From an uncultured Sulfitobacter sp. (GTDB lineage: Bacteria > Pseudomonadota > Alphaproteobacteria > Rhodobacterales > Rhodobacteraceae): a stretch of DNA of 64,000 nucleotides. The translations under genes were made by a program, and so were the position numbers. Below are positions 1-9,269 of the stretch, piece by piece. Numbering within the stretch: position 1 is the first letter of the stretch; every line of letters starts with the position of its first letter. The notes under the pieces were generated by a model that saw only the letters and a list, made by a program, of their open reading frames with translations, was not told the DNA's origin and searched no databases. The stretch is taken from assembly GCA_947501805.1 (NCBI GenBank), contig CANMXJ010000021.1, positions 1 to 64,000 on the forward strand, read 5' to 3'.

Positions 1-1360
1 GAAAAGTCCGGTCGCCTTCGAACGTAAGGTGGCCTAAACGAGCACGGGGGGCGGCACGAAAGCGGGACAGGTCCACCAGCCTCCCCGCGCGCCCTTTGAT
101 ATTTGAGAAGGTGAAGAAATCATAAGAGTCCCGATTAATCTTTTTATCGTAGATCATCACTGTCTTGGCCGCCGTGTTGACGCCTTCAATGAGCGTTGAT
201 GTGCAGAGCAGAATGGGCAGCTTACCTTGATTGAAGAGCCGAACCATTTGTGCTGCAATCGCTCTGGGAATACGTCCATGATGGACGCCAAACCCATAGT
301 GGACCGCCAAAGACAGAAAGTTGTTTGCCCCAATATTATGCTTCAACCAAACGGCAAAGTCGCTGGTGTCCTCCGCCACGGCCATCTTCTCAGACAGCTC
401 AATTGCAAGTAAGTTAGCCCTTCCAGGAGACGAGATGAAGACAAGTGCAGGCCAGTTTCTGTCCTCGCCAATCTCTTCAATCAAGCGCTCACGCTTGTCT
501 GCTACCCCTTGAAGGTCCAAGGTTTCTACTGCGACTGTAGAAAAACGGGTTCTCAAGAACTCAAAATTCCAGCTAGAGTCTGATGCGACAGATATCGTGT
601 CGATATTCGGACCAAGAAAGAAGAACTGCTTGGATCGCTTGAGCAAACGATAGACCGCAGCGTTAAGTGTGATGCTTCGCTCGTCACGTCTACCCGGATC
701 AAGTTTGTAAAACTCGTCAACAACAGTAAGGTCCAAGTTCCCCAAGTCTTCGCGGTGTATCAGTCGTTCCTGAGTGCCTAAGAAAATCGTCGGTTCATCC
801 GTAGATGTTTCGCTCTGATGCATCACCAACTTATACTTTTCCGAAAAGCGGTCCCGAAAACGCCTCCTAAATTCATCAAGTAGCGCAATCGTCGGCAGCA
901 CAACAGCTACACGACGATAGCGATCCGTCGAAAGTAGAGCGTCAATCAGCAGGCTTTTTCCGAAACTCGTCGGGGCACTCAAGACAAGATTTCGGCCCGC
1001 AAGGAGAATATTTAAAGCCTTGATCTGTTCGCGATGAAAAGTCACCCCTCCCAACTCAGGAGCGGTGACAGCCTCAGCGACAAATACGTCCGTCTCGTCT
1101 GCCCACTCTGTTTCGATGTAGTTCCACAGACCAGTGGAACGCGCCAGCGAGCTTAATAGGGGGCGGTAACTTATGAGTTCTTCGTGGTGAGTGTCTAGTA
1201 AATCAGCAAGTCTGGGAACAATCGCGAGCAAGCTAGGATCATCGACATCAGTTGACTGAATAGCAAACGACGCCGCTTGAAGCACTCGAAATGTTTCGCG
1301 CTTTAAGTCTGAACCGGTAAGTGCATTTAGTTCATTCCAATCAATATCTAGAACGGGCAT
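1..1360 (-). CDS. hamB: HamB, Hachiman helicase (partial, runs off left edge)
   Basis: About 453 N-terminal residues of a superfamily 2 helicase are visible. I read the minus strand from the ATG at 1360: Walker A-like SAPTSFGKSLL near residue 130, motif II as VVDEFYKL near 215 (DEF instead of DEAD/DEAH), and motif VI KGRAGR near 422, where the RecA2 core is still running at the edge. In Hachiman, HamB is the ATP-dependent sensor/translocase that holds the HamA nuclease in check until DNA damage or phage replication intermediates appear. The gene begins 10 bases after the hamA stop, so the two form one operon. The assignment rests on the hamA neighbour as well as the motifs; alone it would be called a DEAD/DEAH-box helicase. 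Confidence 0.85.
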   Translation of the reverse strand, partial: MPVLDIDWNELNALTGSDLKRETFRVLQAASFAIQSTDVDDPSLLAIVPRLADLLDTHHEELISYRPLLSSLARSTGLWNYIETEWADETDVFVAEAVTAPELGGVTFHREQIKALNILLAGRNLVLSAPTSFGKSLLIDALLSTDRYRRVAVVLPTIALLDEFRRRFRDRFSEKYKLVMHQSETSTDEPTIFLGTQERLIHREDLGNLDLTVVDEFYKLDPGRRDERSITLNAAVYRLLKRSKQFFFLGPNIDTISVASDSSWNFEFLRTRFSTVAVETLDLQGVADKRERLIEEIGEDRNWPALVFISSPGRANLLAIELSEKMAVAEDTSDFAVWLKHNIGANNFLSLAVHYGFGVHHGRIPRAIAAQMVRLFNQGKLPILLCTSTLIEGVNTAAKTVMIYDKKINRDSYDFFTFSNIKGRAGRLVDLSRFRAAPRARLGHLTFEGDRTF

Positions 1361-1370
1361 TTCTTATACC

Positions 1371-2225
1371 TTATCCAATTTGAAGCCCTTTTTGGCGAAC
1401 ATCGAAGGCCTCATTGAGCGCATCTTTGTCACCCAAAGGGATGTATAAGAGTTTGAGCTTTATTCTCTCAGTAAGCCCTGAATCCTTCAATTTTTCCCAT
1501 AGAACTTTCATTTCGGCGTCAACCTCTACACTGTAGCCATTGCTTGCCGAAGTGTTGCTAGCTGTTGCGTCACTATTGGCCGCGATCAGAACCGGAAAAA
1601 CTGCACTGCCAATTAGCTCGTCTAAAGAAGATTCCGCAGACAGAAGCTTCTTGATTTTCGCGCTGAGTGGAATGTCGTTTGATACCTGCGGTCCAAGCAG
1701 TAGCTTCTCGTTCGTAAGGAAACCCGCCGTGATGTGCGCGCTAATCGATGTGATTGCATCTCTGATCGCGTCGCTTCTGTTCTTGAAAAACTTAGCTTCC
1801 CCCAGCCAAAGCTCTATATCGTCTTCGTTCACATACTTCACATGAACCAAATCAAATGCTTTTACTGGATCGTTTGAAGCGCTCAGATAGTTTACCCTAG
1901 CCGCTACGGGTATTGTGTTGAAATAAGTGCGGCAAACTGCGTGCGCAGCAATCTCACCTACCTCACCACGCCTTTCATATTTTTCACTGGTATAGACTCT
2001 GGAAGCCGCCTGCTTGAGGCGAACAAATGTGTTGGTATGATTTGTATCGCGAAGTTCGTCAGATTTTAGAGCGTAGTCGATTATCCATTCTATTAGATTG
2101 TCAGCGAGGCCAGAACACCGCCACTCGGATAGTTCGAAGCCTGCGCAATAGCTCTCCGAGTTTTCGTTGGGGTCGGTAACACGGGATAGAATGCAATTGG
2201 GGGCGAGCTTGTAGGGGTTTGACAT
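1371..2225 (-). CDS. hamA: HamA, DUF1837 nuclease of Hachiman defence
   Basis: A 284-residue protein resembling the DUF1837/HamA C-terminal family. A PD-(D/E)XK-like active site can be read as D125 in KAFDLVHV and E143/K145 in LWLGEAKFF, with a conserved-looking acidic patch RGEVGEIAAH at 87-96. HamA is the effector of Hachiman: a DNase released by HamB that degrades phage and host DNA. It is the first gene of the pair, directly upstream of hamB, the usual order. Codon use is more A+T-rich than the transport genes to the right, as expected for a transferred defence locus. The family call is from memory of the sequence class; a profile search would settle it. Confidence 0.85.
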   Translation of the reverse strand: MSNPYKLAPNCILSRVTDPNENSESYCAGFELSEWRCSGLADNLIEWIIDYALKSDELRDTNHTNTFVRLKQAASRVYTSEKYERRGEVGEIAAHAVCRTYFNTIPVAARVNYLSASNDPVKAFDLVHVKYVNEDDIELWLGEAKFFKNRSDAIRDAITSISAHITAGFLTNEKLLLGPQVSNDIPLSAKIKKLLSAESSLDELIGSAVFPVLIAANSDATASNTSASNGYSVEVDAEMKVLWEKLKDSGLTERIKLKLLYIPLGDKDALNEAFDVRQKGLQIG

Positions 2226-2793
2226 TTAATCCGCTGCTCTTTGTATTTTGAATCCACCTTGCCCTAAAACCTTCGACGCGGCAACTCGCAAAGGTTGTGT
2301 GTCCAGCTATGCTGCAATCCGTTTGCATGGTTTTGATGACTGGGATTAGACTGATCAGAAAACGATATCAGCCCCATTGCTTAGCAAACGCATCTGCTGT
2401 TGTGGTTTAAGGCGAGAATGGCGGTTTCGCGAGTGTTGCGATGCAGCATCCAAGCGTACCTTGAATGTCTCCTTAGGGCCGTTCATGTTGGAGGCATGAT
2501 GCCTTTTGGGCGAACATACTGCGAACGGTCTAAGGGCCGCGAAGAGCCCTTTTTAACGGCTTTCTGTACCGCGGCTAGAGTCCGCTTTCGGGAAGCAGGC
2601 AAATTTGGCCCAGAGAGCACGGCCCTTAAAAGTACATTGATTGAGCTTGGCGTTGATATGACGCCACTTGTCCGAAGCGGAGGTTGGCTGGGTTGTGTAG
2701 CGATATTGTGGGGCCGACAACTGGAAAGCCAACTTGACAGCCCGCAAACTGATGCGCTCATGCGCTTTTGGATATCACCTAAAACCCTATAAT
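2226..2793. other. gene-free stretch between hamA and the TRAP genes
   Basis: 568 bases with no supportable gene. It must hold the hamA promoter (minus strand) and the 3' end of the TRAP transcript. A 130-codon open frame on the plus strand (2400-2792) and its antisense frames resemble no protein I know. Confidence 0.5.
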
Positions 2794-3321
2794 TTAGTCG
2801 ATCTGGGTGGTGGTATTTTCCGATGTATCATCTCCCGCCCACCGCGCAACGAGGTGAATCAGGATGATGATCATGGACAGAGGGACTGCCACAGAAATCC
2901 AGACCATTGGAATCCCGAGCGTATCAGCTGTCAGACCTGATTGGCGTGCAAGATACCCTTTTGCAAACCCGCCCCGCAGTCCGATAAAGCAGAAGTAAAT
3001 TACGGGCAAGATGAAGGTCAGCACCGCAGCACTTTGGACCGCTTTTGCAAAAGCGGCAAGGATATGCGGCGGGTCGGGAAACACGCTTTGCATCAGCACT
3101 GCATCCGACTGCGTTTTGAACGACAAGGTTGCCCCCAGAAGGCCGGTCCAGACCATTGCATAGCGTGCGACGTCTTCGGTCCAGACAGGAGGCGAAGAAA
3201 AAACGTAACGCGCGATAATTTGCACGACGACCGTCAGGAACATCAAACAGACGGCAAAAACCGCGACGCGGCGCATTGCGAGATGCAAACGGTCGCTGGT
3301 GCTGATGATGAGGTGGCGCAT
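2794..3321 (-). CDS. TRAP transporter small permease (DctQ family)
   Basis: A 175-residue inner-membrane protein with four hydrophobic segments (about 15-35, 47-65, 88-110, 135-155), the size and topology of DctQ subunits. DctQ pairs with the large DctM permease in sodium-driven TRAP transporters that take a solute from a periplasmic binding protein. It is the last gene of the amidase-DctM-DctP-DctQ unit; the more common order is P-Q-M, so this is a rearranged TRAP operon. The segment PPVWTEDVARYAMVW is typical of DctQ loop sequences. Substrate unknown. Confidence 0.85.
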   Translation of the reverse strand: MRHLIISTSDRLHLAMRRVAVFAVCLMFLTVVVQIIARYVFSSPPVWTEDVARYAMVWTGLLGATLSFKTQSDAVLMQSVFPDPPHILAAFAKAVQSAAVLTFILPVIYFCFIGLRGGFAKGYLARQSGLTADTLGIPMVWISVAVPLSMIIILIHLVARWAGDDTSENTTTQID

Positions 3322-3341
3322 GCGTTTCTCCCGTAGTGGAC

Positions 3342-3365
3342 GGCGGGCCGCGAGAGCAGCCCGCC
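3342..3365 (-). other. stem-loop between dctP and dctQ genes
   Basis: GGCGGGC at 3342-3348 pairs with GCCCGCC at 3359-3365 around a 10-base loop. It follows the binding-protein gene in the transcript and has no T-run, so an mRNA-stabilising hairpin that raises binding-protein dosage is more likely than a terminator. Inference only. Confidence 0.45.
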
Positions 3366-3372
3366 GGATGTT

Positions 3373-4347
3373 TTAGCGGTTTTCGTCGGAGAGTTTTTTC
3401 CAAAGCGCTGTGTCTTCGGCTGTCATCAGGTCTGAATCGTAGACCGGCAAGGATGCCTCACGGAAGACAGCACGCTCTTCAGGTGTGAGGCGTTGGACAG
3501 TCACGCCTTTTTCCTCAAGTGCGGCGAGGCCTTTTTCAGCCGCTTCACCCAGCCACGCGCGTGTCGCGGCATCTGCTGTCACTACAGCCGCATCTACCGT
3601 CGCGCGGTCGGCATCTGACAAACCATCATACCACTGCTTTGACGCAATCACGGCACGCATTGGCCAGATCACGTCTGCTGTGGCAAAGTTTTTGACGAAG
3701 TCGGTTTGACCGAACATCACCGGCACGAAGGGCGAGTTCAGATAACCGTCGATCACACCCGTTTGCAGACCTGCAGGCACTTCACCCCAAGGCACAATTG
3801 TACCGCTGGAACCCCATGCCTCATACATCGCGATCTGTGCATCATCCAAAGCGCGCATGCGCAGGCTCGACATATCGGCGGGCGAACGCACGGCCTGCGT
3901 GGTTGTGATCACGCCAGAGGCTGGTCCAAGCGGCGCAAGGGCAAGCAAGATCGCGTCTTGCTTGGCAAGATACTCGTTCACGCGGGTAAAGACATCACCA
4001 GCAGCCAGCGCACGGTCCATATGTGCAATATCATCAAAGACATATGGCAGGCGCACGCCATAGATAAACGGGTCAACCTGCGCGACTGCGCGCACGTCGG
4101 ACATTGAGATTTCCAGCAAGCCCGTCGAGACCTGATCGAATTTCTCGGCTTCATTGCCAACGGAGCCGCGCGGCATTTCGCGTGTTTCCATCCCGCCAGC
4201 CTTCAATGCCTCGGCGAAAGTATAGGACCAGTTGTAGGATCCCGATTGTTCGAGGTCTGGTTTCCCGTCCAGCGCGATCTTGACCTCCGCAGAGACTGAT
4301 GTGGACATTGCAAGCAATGCCGCCAGTGTGAGTGCTTTGAGTTTCAT
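3373..4347 (-). CDS. TRAP transporter periplasmic binding protein (DctP family)
   Basis: A 324-residue protein with a signal peptide (Lys-rich start, hydrophobic core, likely cleavage after SVSA near residue 20) and the DctP fold. The segment VRSPADMSSLRMRALDDAQ (around 152-170), with its arginine, corresponds to the conserved ligand-binding region, and WGEVPAGLQTGVIDGYLNSP is the typical DctP signature. It captures an organic acid or similar anionic solute in the periplasm and hands it to DctQM. The amidase and LysR genes upstream suggest the ligand is an amide or its acid product, but this cannot be read from the sequence. Confidence 0.9.
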   Translation of the reverse strand: MKLKALTLAALLAMSTSVSAEVKIALDGKPDLEQSGSYNWSYTFAEALKAGGMETREMPRGSVGNEAEKFDQVSTGLLEISMSDVRAVAQVDPFIYGVRLPYVFDDIAHMDRALAAGDVFTRVNEYLAKQDAILLALAPLGPASGVITTTQAVRSPADMSSLRMRALDDAQIAMYEAWGSSGTIVPWGEVPAGLQTGVIDGYLNSPFVPVMFGQTDFVKNFATADVIWPMRAVIASKQWYDGLSDADRATVDAAVVTADAATRAWLGEAAEKGLAALEEKGVTVQRLTPEERAVFREASLPVYDSDLMTAEDTALWKKLSDENR

Positions 4348-4376
4348 TGGTCGTCCTCCCTATTCGTTTGGTTTGG

Positions 4377-5660
4377 TTAGTTCACAGAAAATCCGAACAA
4401 GCGCGGCAAGGTAAGACTGATGCTTGGCCAATAGACCAACGCCAGCAACAGCAGCACTTGAACGAAAACAAATGGCAGCACAGCATAAGCGAGCCGCCAG
4501 TAATTGAGATTGGTGAGCGCGGACACGACCACAAGGCATTTGCCCAGCGGCGGCGTAATCAGACCCACACACAGATTGAAACACAACACGATGCCAAGGT
4601 GGATCGGGCTGATGCCTTGCTCCATTGCTTGGGGAGCAAAGAGTGGGATCAGCAGGGTCAGGGCCACGGGCGTGTCCATAAACATGCCTGCGATCAGAAA
4701 TATACCTACAAGGAAAAACAGGTATTTCGTGCCGGTCAGCCCAAAGGAGTCTACCCAACTGGCCAGCGCGCTGGACCAGCCCAACTGGCCCGCAAGATAG
4801 CCCAGCACTGAAATCGCAGCGAGGATGATAAAGATCGTGCCGGTCATCTTTGCCGTGGCCTCGACCGCGTCAAAGATCATGCGCCAGTTCAGCCCCTTGT
4901 AGAACTGGCCGGCCATGAGCGCGAAAAACACCGCGATGGCAGAGCCTTCTGTCGGGGTGGCAAGCCCAAAGACCAGCGAGCCGAGGATCACCACGGGCAA
5001 GCACAAAGCAGGGGCTGCGTTCAGCAAGCTGGGCAGAAAGCGCGGCAGGTCGTCGGATGCACCGCCCGGATGCCCCTTCATATGCGCGATGACTGCGTTC
5101 AGGATCATCAGCGCAGCGGCGAGCATCAGGCCGGGGATCACGCCTGCAATGAACAAAGCTGCAACAGAAGCACCCGTGAGCCCGCCATAGATGATCATGA
5201 TGATCGACGGAGGAATGATCGGCCCGATCATTGAAGACGCCGCCGTAATCGCACCTGCATAATAGGGATCATAACCGCGTGCCTTCATCTCTGGCACAAA
5301 TGTGCGAGAAAGGGCGGCACTATCAGCAATCGCAGAGCCTGAAATGCCTGCAAAGAATACACTCGTGAGAATGTTCACATGTCCCAGACCACCGCGAAAG
5401 CGACCAACAATGGACATGGCAAAATCGATCAGGCTACGGGTCACCCCTGCGCGGCTCATGATTTCGGCGGTCAGGATGAACAGGGGCATTGCCATAAAGG
5501 CAAAAACGTCCAATTGAGCAAAAATGCGTTGTGGCAGGATCGACAGAAACTGAGTTTTGCCAACAGCAACAAAAGTGAGGACGGACACTGCACCCATTAG
5601 ATAGGCAAAGGCTGTGCCGCTAATCAGCAGCAGGACAAAAATGATGGGGATGTGCCACAT
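4377..5660 (-). CDS. TRAP transporter large permease (DctM family)
   Basis: A 427-residue, strongly hydrophobic inner-membrane protein with about 12 predicted membrane segments, the size of the DctM transport channel. Family signatures include GISGSAIADSAALSRTFVPE and the PPSIIMIIYG region, plus a second half with LITPPLG. Its start codon follows the amidase stop by one base, so translation of the two is probably coupled. Works with the DctP and DctQ proteins encoded directly downstream. Confidence 0.92.
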   Translation of the reverse strand: MWHIPIIFVLLLISGTAFAYLMGAVSVLTFVAVGKTQFLSILPQRIFAQLDVFAFMAMPLFILTAEIMSRAGVTRSLIDFAMSIVGRFRGGLGHVNILTSVFFAGISGSAIADSAALSRTFVPEMKARGYDPYYAGAITAASSMIGPIIPPSIIMIIYGGLTGASVAALFIAGVIPGLMLAAALMILNAVIAHMKGHPGGASDDLPRFLPSLLNAAPALCLPVVILGSLVFGLATPTEGSAIAVFFALMAGQFYKGLNWRMIFDAVEATAKMTGTIFIILAAISVLGYLAGQLGWSSALASWVDSFGLTGTKYLFFLVGIFLIAGMFMDTPVALTLLIPLFAPQAMEQGISPIHLGIVLCFNLCVGLITPPLGKCLVVVSALTNLNYWRLAYAVLPFVFVQVLLLLALVYWPSISLTLPRLFGFSVN

Positions 5661-5661
5661 G

Positions 5662-7191
5662 CTACACCGCCGTCCGCATGACGCGGCTTTCGAATGCGGG
5701 CGCTGCGCTCAGATCAGGTGGATGCGTCACAATGGATGTCAGATCCACATCTGAGTGTGGGAGGGTTTGCATATTAGCCAAAGGCCGCGCTGTCTTTTCG
5801 GAGCGTGCAAACAGTGTCTCAACAGCTTTTGCCGCCGCCAATAGCCCTTCGTCGCCCCGAACTGGTCCCAACATCTGAAACCCAAAGGGCATCCCGGTGT
5901 GGTCGCGCCCACAGGGTAGCGTAATCGACGGCCCGCCAGTCATTGATCCACGATAGCATAGGGCAAGCCAGCGGTAATAAATGTCCATCTTATGCCCGTC
6001 GATTTCCTCGGCATAGGATTGCGTCCATGCAAAGGGCGATACCGGCGATGTTGGCAGCACGATCACATCAAACTTGGTCATCAGCGCGTTAAATTTGCGC
6101 AAGATACGCGATTGCTCGGCATGGGCCCAGCCACGGTCAGCCAATGACATAGTATGTCCAAGGGCAACGTTATCTTTGATATGCGCGCCAAAGCTGTCGG
6201 GATCTTGAGCGACGGCCTCGCCAAAGGCGACGCCAAAACTCTCGGCCCGCAGAATGTCGAAACAGCGGTCCATATCGCCCAAATCGAGGTCAGCCACGCG
6301 GCATTCCTTGACCTGCGGACGCAATACCTCGAGACGGGCTCGAAATGTCTCACGGATGCTTTGCTCAACAGGTGCGCCACCAAAATCTTCACTGAAACCC
6401 ACGCGCAAATCTTTCAACTCTGTGGAGGGGAGCTTTGTGAAACGCCCTGTAACGGAAGGAGCAGAAAGCGGATCATCAGGGTCATAGCCCTGACACACAT
6501 CCAGCATCAGCGTCAGATCATCCACCGTACGCGCCATCGGGCCAAGCACCGAGATGCCCGACCACCCCAAGGGCCGCGTGGGATGGGCAATCACATCAAC
6601 AGACGGACGGTAGCCAACCACACCGCAGAGTGCTGCCGGCATGCGGAGTGATCCACCCGTGTCCGAGCCTGTACACAAGGGCAAAAGGTTGGCCGCAAGT
6701 GCTGCGGCGGAACCACCAGACGAGCCGCCCGCGATGAGATTGGCGTCAAACGGATTACCCGTTGCTCCCCAAACCCGATTGCGACTGTTTCCGCCAGCCC
6801 CCATTTCCGGGACATTTGTCTTTGCAAGAATGATCGCGCCCGCCGCCCGCAGGCGCGCAACCATCGGCAAGTCGTCATCCGGGATGTGCCCCCGTGCGCG
6901 AATGCTGCCATGGGTGGTTAATAAGCCTTTGGTATTTTGCAAATCCTTCACACCAATCGGCAACCCGTCGAGGGGACCTATCGAGCATCCTGCCTGCCAG
7001 CGCTCTGTCGCAGCGGCAGCAGCAGCGGTGGCCCCCTCGACATCCAGGGCAGTCAAAGCATTGATTTTGGGATTAGAGCGCGTAATCTCATTGAGGCAGG
7101 CCAGCAAATAAGCACTGGGCGTCAAGCTTTTTGCCTTGAACGCCGCAAGCACCTCACAGGCAGACAAAGCGCGCAAAGCTGCAGTGCTCAA
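5662..7191 (-). CDS. amidase (amidase-signature family)
   Basis: A 509-residue amidase-signature enzyme. The Ser-cisSer-Lys triad is visible: Lys in GVKDLQNT (about 81-88), the cis-Ser in AGGSSGGSAAAL (about 154-165) and the nucleophile in GSDTGGSLRMPA (about 174-185). Such enzymes hydrolyse amide bonds to a carboxylic acid and ammonia (GatA is a homologue, but no gatB or gatC is present). Start is TTG at 7191; the only nearby ATG (about 7209) is out of frame and ends quickly. It shares an operon with the TRAP genes, suggesting import of an amide-containing compound followed by hydrolysis in the cytoplasm; substrate unknown. Confidence 0.88.
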   Translation of the reverse strand: MSTAALRALSACEVLAAFKAKSLTPSAYLLACLNEITRSNPKINALTALDVEGATAAAAAATERWQAGCSIGPLDGLPIGVKDLQNTKGLLTTHGSIRARGHIPDDDLPMVARLRAAGAIILAKTNVPEMGAGGNSRNRVWGATGNPFDANLIAGGSSGGSAAALAANLLPLCTGSDTGGSLRMPAALCGVVGYRPSVDVIAHPTRPLGWSGISVLGPMARTVDDLTLMLDVCQGYDPDDPLSAPSVTGRFTKLPSTELKDLRVGFSEDFGGAPVEQSIRETFRARLEVLRPQVKECRVADLDLGDMDRCFDILRAESFGVAFGEAVAQDPDSFGAHIKDNVALGHTMSLADRGWAHAEQSRILRKFNALMTKFDVIVLPTSPVSPFAWTQSYAEEIDGHKMDIYYRWLALCYRGSMTGGPSITLPCGRDHTGMPFGFQMLGPVRGDEGLLAAAKAVETLFARSEKTARPLANMQTLPHSDVDLTSIVTHPPDLSAAPAFESRVMRTAV

Positions 7192-7308
7192 CGGCTCGTT
7201 CCAACACTCATGATAAATTCAACAGACACCCAAGCCCTCCCAAACTGTGTGTCTGGTTAAGGTAATAGAGGAGTTAGATCATAAATAGTGAATTATACAC
7301 CAAATACA

Positions 7309-8274
7309 TTAACCAAAAGGAATGGTTTCGAGATCCTCAGTCGTTTGCTGCAAGCATTTGAGGAAAAACGACAGCGTCGCGTTCTGCGCATACTGGTCTT
7401 TACGCCAAAAGCAGCGCGCTTCGGACAAAAGATCATGCGTATCGAGTGGTAGCGTAACAAGTTCGCCCCGCGCGGCCTGCGCCTGAGCAAGCCTTTGAGG
7501 CAGCAAACCAAGTGCCGGCATCACACGCAAAAGCTCAAGGTTCAGCGCCAGTGACAGAGATGCAATTGTATTGCTCGGAGGTGATAGCCCATTCGCAGCA
7601 AACAATGCATCCACTGCCTGCCGCGCAACAGAGTTTGGTTGTGGCAATATCCACGGGTAGCTCGCGACATCTGCCCATTTCACATCTTCAGTTTGCCCCA
7701 ACGGATGATCGCGGCCCGCGACAACAACCACAGGTTCCGAAAACAACGCCATTTGATCAATGCCCTCCAGTTCCTGAGGCTGCCAAATCCTTGCAATCAA
7801 CAGGTCCAGCTTGCCCGTCTCCAACTGCGGCAGAAGTTCGACAAAATGGCCTTCGAAGACCGAAACATTTGCTTGCGGCGTGCTACGCTTGAACAACGCG
7901 ATCGTGCGCGGCAAGAGCACTGGTGCTACCGAGCTGACGACGCCAACAGAGACAGAACCCGAAACCCCGCTTGTCATCGCCTCGATGTCAAACGCCGCAC
8001 GGTCAAGTTGCCCAAGGGCCTGTCGCGCATGATCCGCAAGGCGGATGCCGATCGGTGTCAGATACAACCTGTTGCGATCGCGCGTGACAACAGGAACGCC
8101 AACGATCTTTTCTAACTCGGCAATCTGCTTTGACACAGCGGGTTGCGTCACCCCAAGCGCCTCGGACACCCTCGCGACGAGCTTGAGGTCAGACAGTGCC
8201 ACAAGAGCGCGCAAGTGCCGAAGCGTAATGCCCTGTTGAAATCCCTTATCCAAAACGCGCCGCATCAGTTTCAA
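7309..8274 (-). CDS. LysR-family transcriptional regulator
   Basis: A 321-residue LysR regulator. The N-terminal winged helix-turn-helix is at about 17-75 (LRHLRALVALSDLKLVAR, then GVTQPAVSKQIAELEKIVG); the rest is a periplasmic-binding-protein-like effector domain. It lies upstream of, and on the same strand as, the amidase-TRAP genes with a 117-base gap, and probably controls them in response to the imported compound. LysR proteins usually sit divergently from their targets, so a same-strand arrangement is mildly unusual. Confidence 0.9.
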   Translation of the reverse strand: MKLMRRVLDKGFQQGITLRHLRALVALSDLKLVARVSEALGVTQPAVSKQIAELEKIVGVPVVTRDRNRLYLTPIGIRLADHARQALGQLDRAAFDIEAMTSGVSGSVSVGVVSSVAPVLLPRTIALFKRSTPQANVSVFEGHFVELLPQLETGKLDLLIARIWQPQELEGIDQMALFSEPVVVVAGRDHPLGQTEDVKWADVASYPWILPQPNSVARQAVDALFAANGLSPPSNTIASLSLALNLELLRVMPALGLLPQRLAQAQAARGELVTLPLDTHDLLSEARCFWRKDQYAQNATLSFFLKCLQQTTEDLETIPFG

Positions 8275-8663
8275 AATTCAACCGCATGGCCTCCTGATTT
8301 TCGATAGTTGCCCAATGAAAGAGGCAGGGATGGTATTACTCGACCCTGCTGATCAAAACTATTGCCCGCGCAAGCATACCATTTGACGCGCTGCCTTGAG
8401 AATCGGCGCAAAGCGCTTGATTGGCAAGGCTCGAATTCAATAGAACCGTCTCAGACAGAGCTTTCAGCATCGGTCGGTTCGGGCGTACGACCTCCCCTCG
8501 GAAGCAGCGCGGCAGCGGGCCACGCCATTCAAACCATAGCCTCTGAAGGCAGATGTTTCTTAAATACCTAACGGCTACCTAATCTTTAACTGATTTTGGG
8601 AATAGGCGTCGGACCGTCTTTTGACGACAATGAACTTTAGTTTCGCCAAGCAAAGAACTGATG
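8275..8663. other. gene-free stretch between LysR and frcK
   Basis: 389 bases without a supportable gene. It should contain the LysR promoter (minus strand) and the 3' end of the frc transcript. I see no clear terminator or conserved RNA. Confidence 0.4.
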
Positions 8664-9269
8664 TTATCCAGATAGAACCATATCCGCAGGGAGCAATTTA
8701 CTATTAACCAACCGCGCGTTGGGCAGATCGTTTTCTTCGGCTTTCTTGACCGCTGCATCGCTGTCATATCCCAGATCCAGCCACCTCTTGAGGAGCCGGT
8801 TTCGGAGTTCGGCTATAGGGACATCAAGAACGATGCCAAAATCCCAGAGCTCGGCCAAGCCATCCCATGGCGGTGCATCAAAAAGCAAATAATTGCCTTC
8901 TACCAATACGGTTGTATCGCTAGCGAGCAAGCATCCACCGTTTGGGACAACGCAGTCGCGGGCTCGATCAAATGTAGGGAATGGAACCTCGATTGCGCGC
9001 CGCATCCGCTCTGACAGGGAAACAAGACCAGCAACGTCGAAAGTCTCGGGTGCTCCCTTGCGCGACAGCAACCCTCGCGCTTGCAGATGGTCGTTGCTGT
9101 GGTGAAATCCATCCATCGGCACAACACAAGCGTGCGGAATGCTGGCACTCAGTTTCTTGGCAAGATAGGATTTGCCACTTGCAGGAGGACCCGCAACAGC
9201 GATGATCCGCCGCCCCAGTCGCAGTGGAACTGCCATGATCCTCTGCGCGATATCGGCAAACTCGATCAA
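8664..9269 (-). CDS. frcK: FrcK-like P-loop kinase of the fructose transport operon
   Basis: A 201-residue uridine kinase/pantothenate kinase-like P-loop protein: Walker A GPPASGKS near 27-34, PMDGFHHSN near 52-60 (the substrate-side motif of this family), and a LID-like RLLKRWLDLG. In rhizobia the fourth gene of frcBCAK encodes such a kinase, needed for sugar uptake or phosphorylation. The start is taken as TTG at 9269, overlapping the frcA stop by 3 bases; a downstream ATG (MAVPLRLG) is an alternative. The sugar it phosphorylates cannot be told from sequence. Confidence 0.8.
   Translation of the reverse strand: MIEFADIAQRIMAVPLRLGRRIIAVAGPPASGKSYLAKKLSASIPHACVVPMDGFHHSNDHLQARGLLSRKGAPETFDVAGLVSLSERMRRAIEVPFPTFDRARDCVVPNGGCLLASDTTVLVEGNYLLFDAPPWDGLAELWDFGIVLDVPIAELRNRLLKRWLDLGYDSDAAVKKAEENDLPNARLVNSKLLPADMVLSG

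Noticed and set aside
2400-2792. 130-codon plus-strand frame upstream of the TRAP genes
   Set aside because: No recognisable domain, no ribosome-binding site, unusual composition and equally long antisense frames; looks noncoding.
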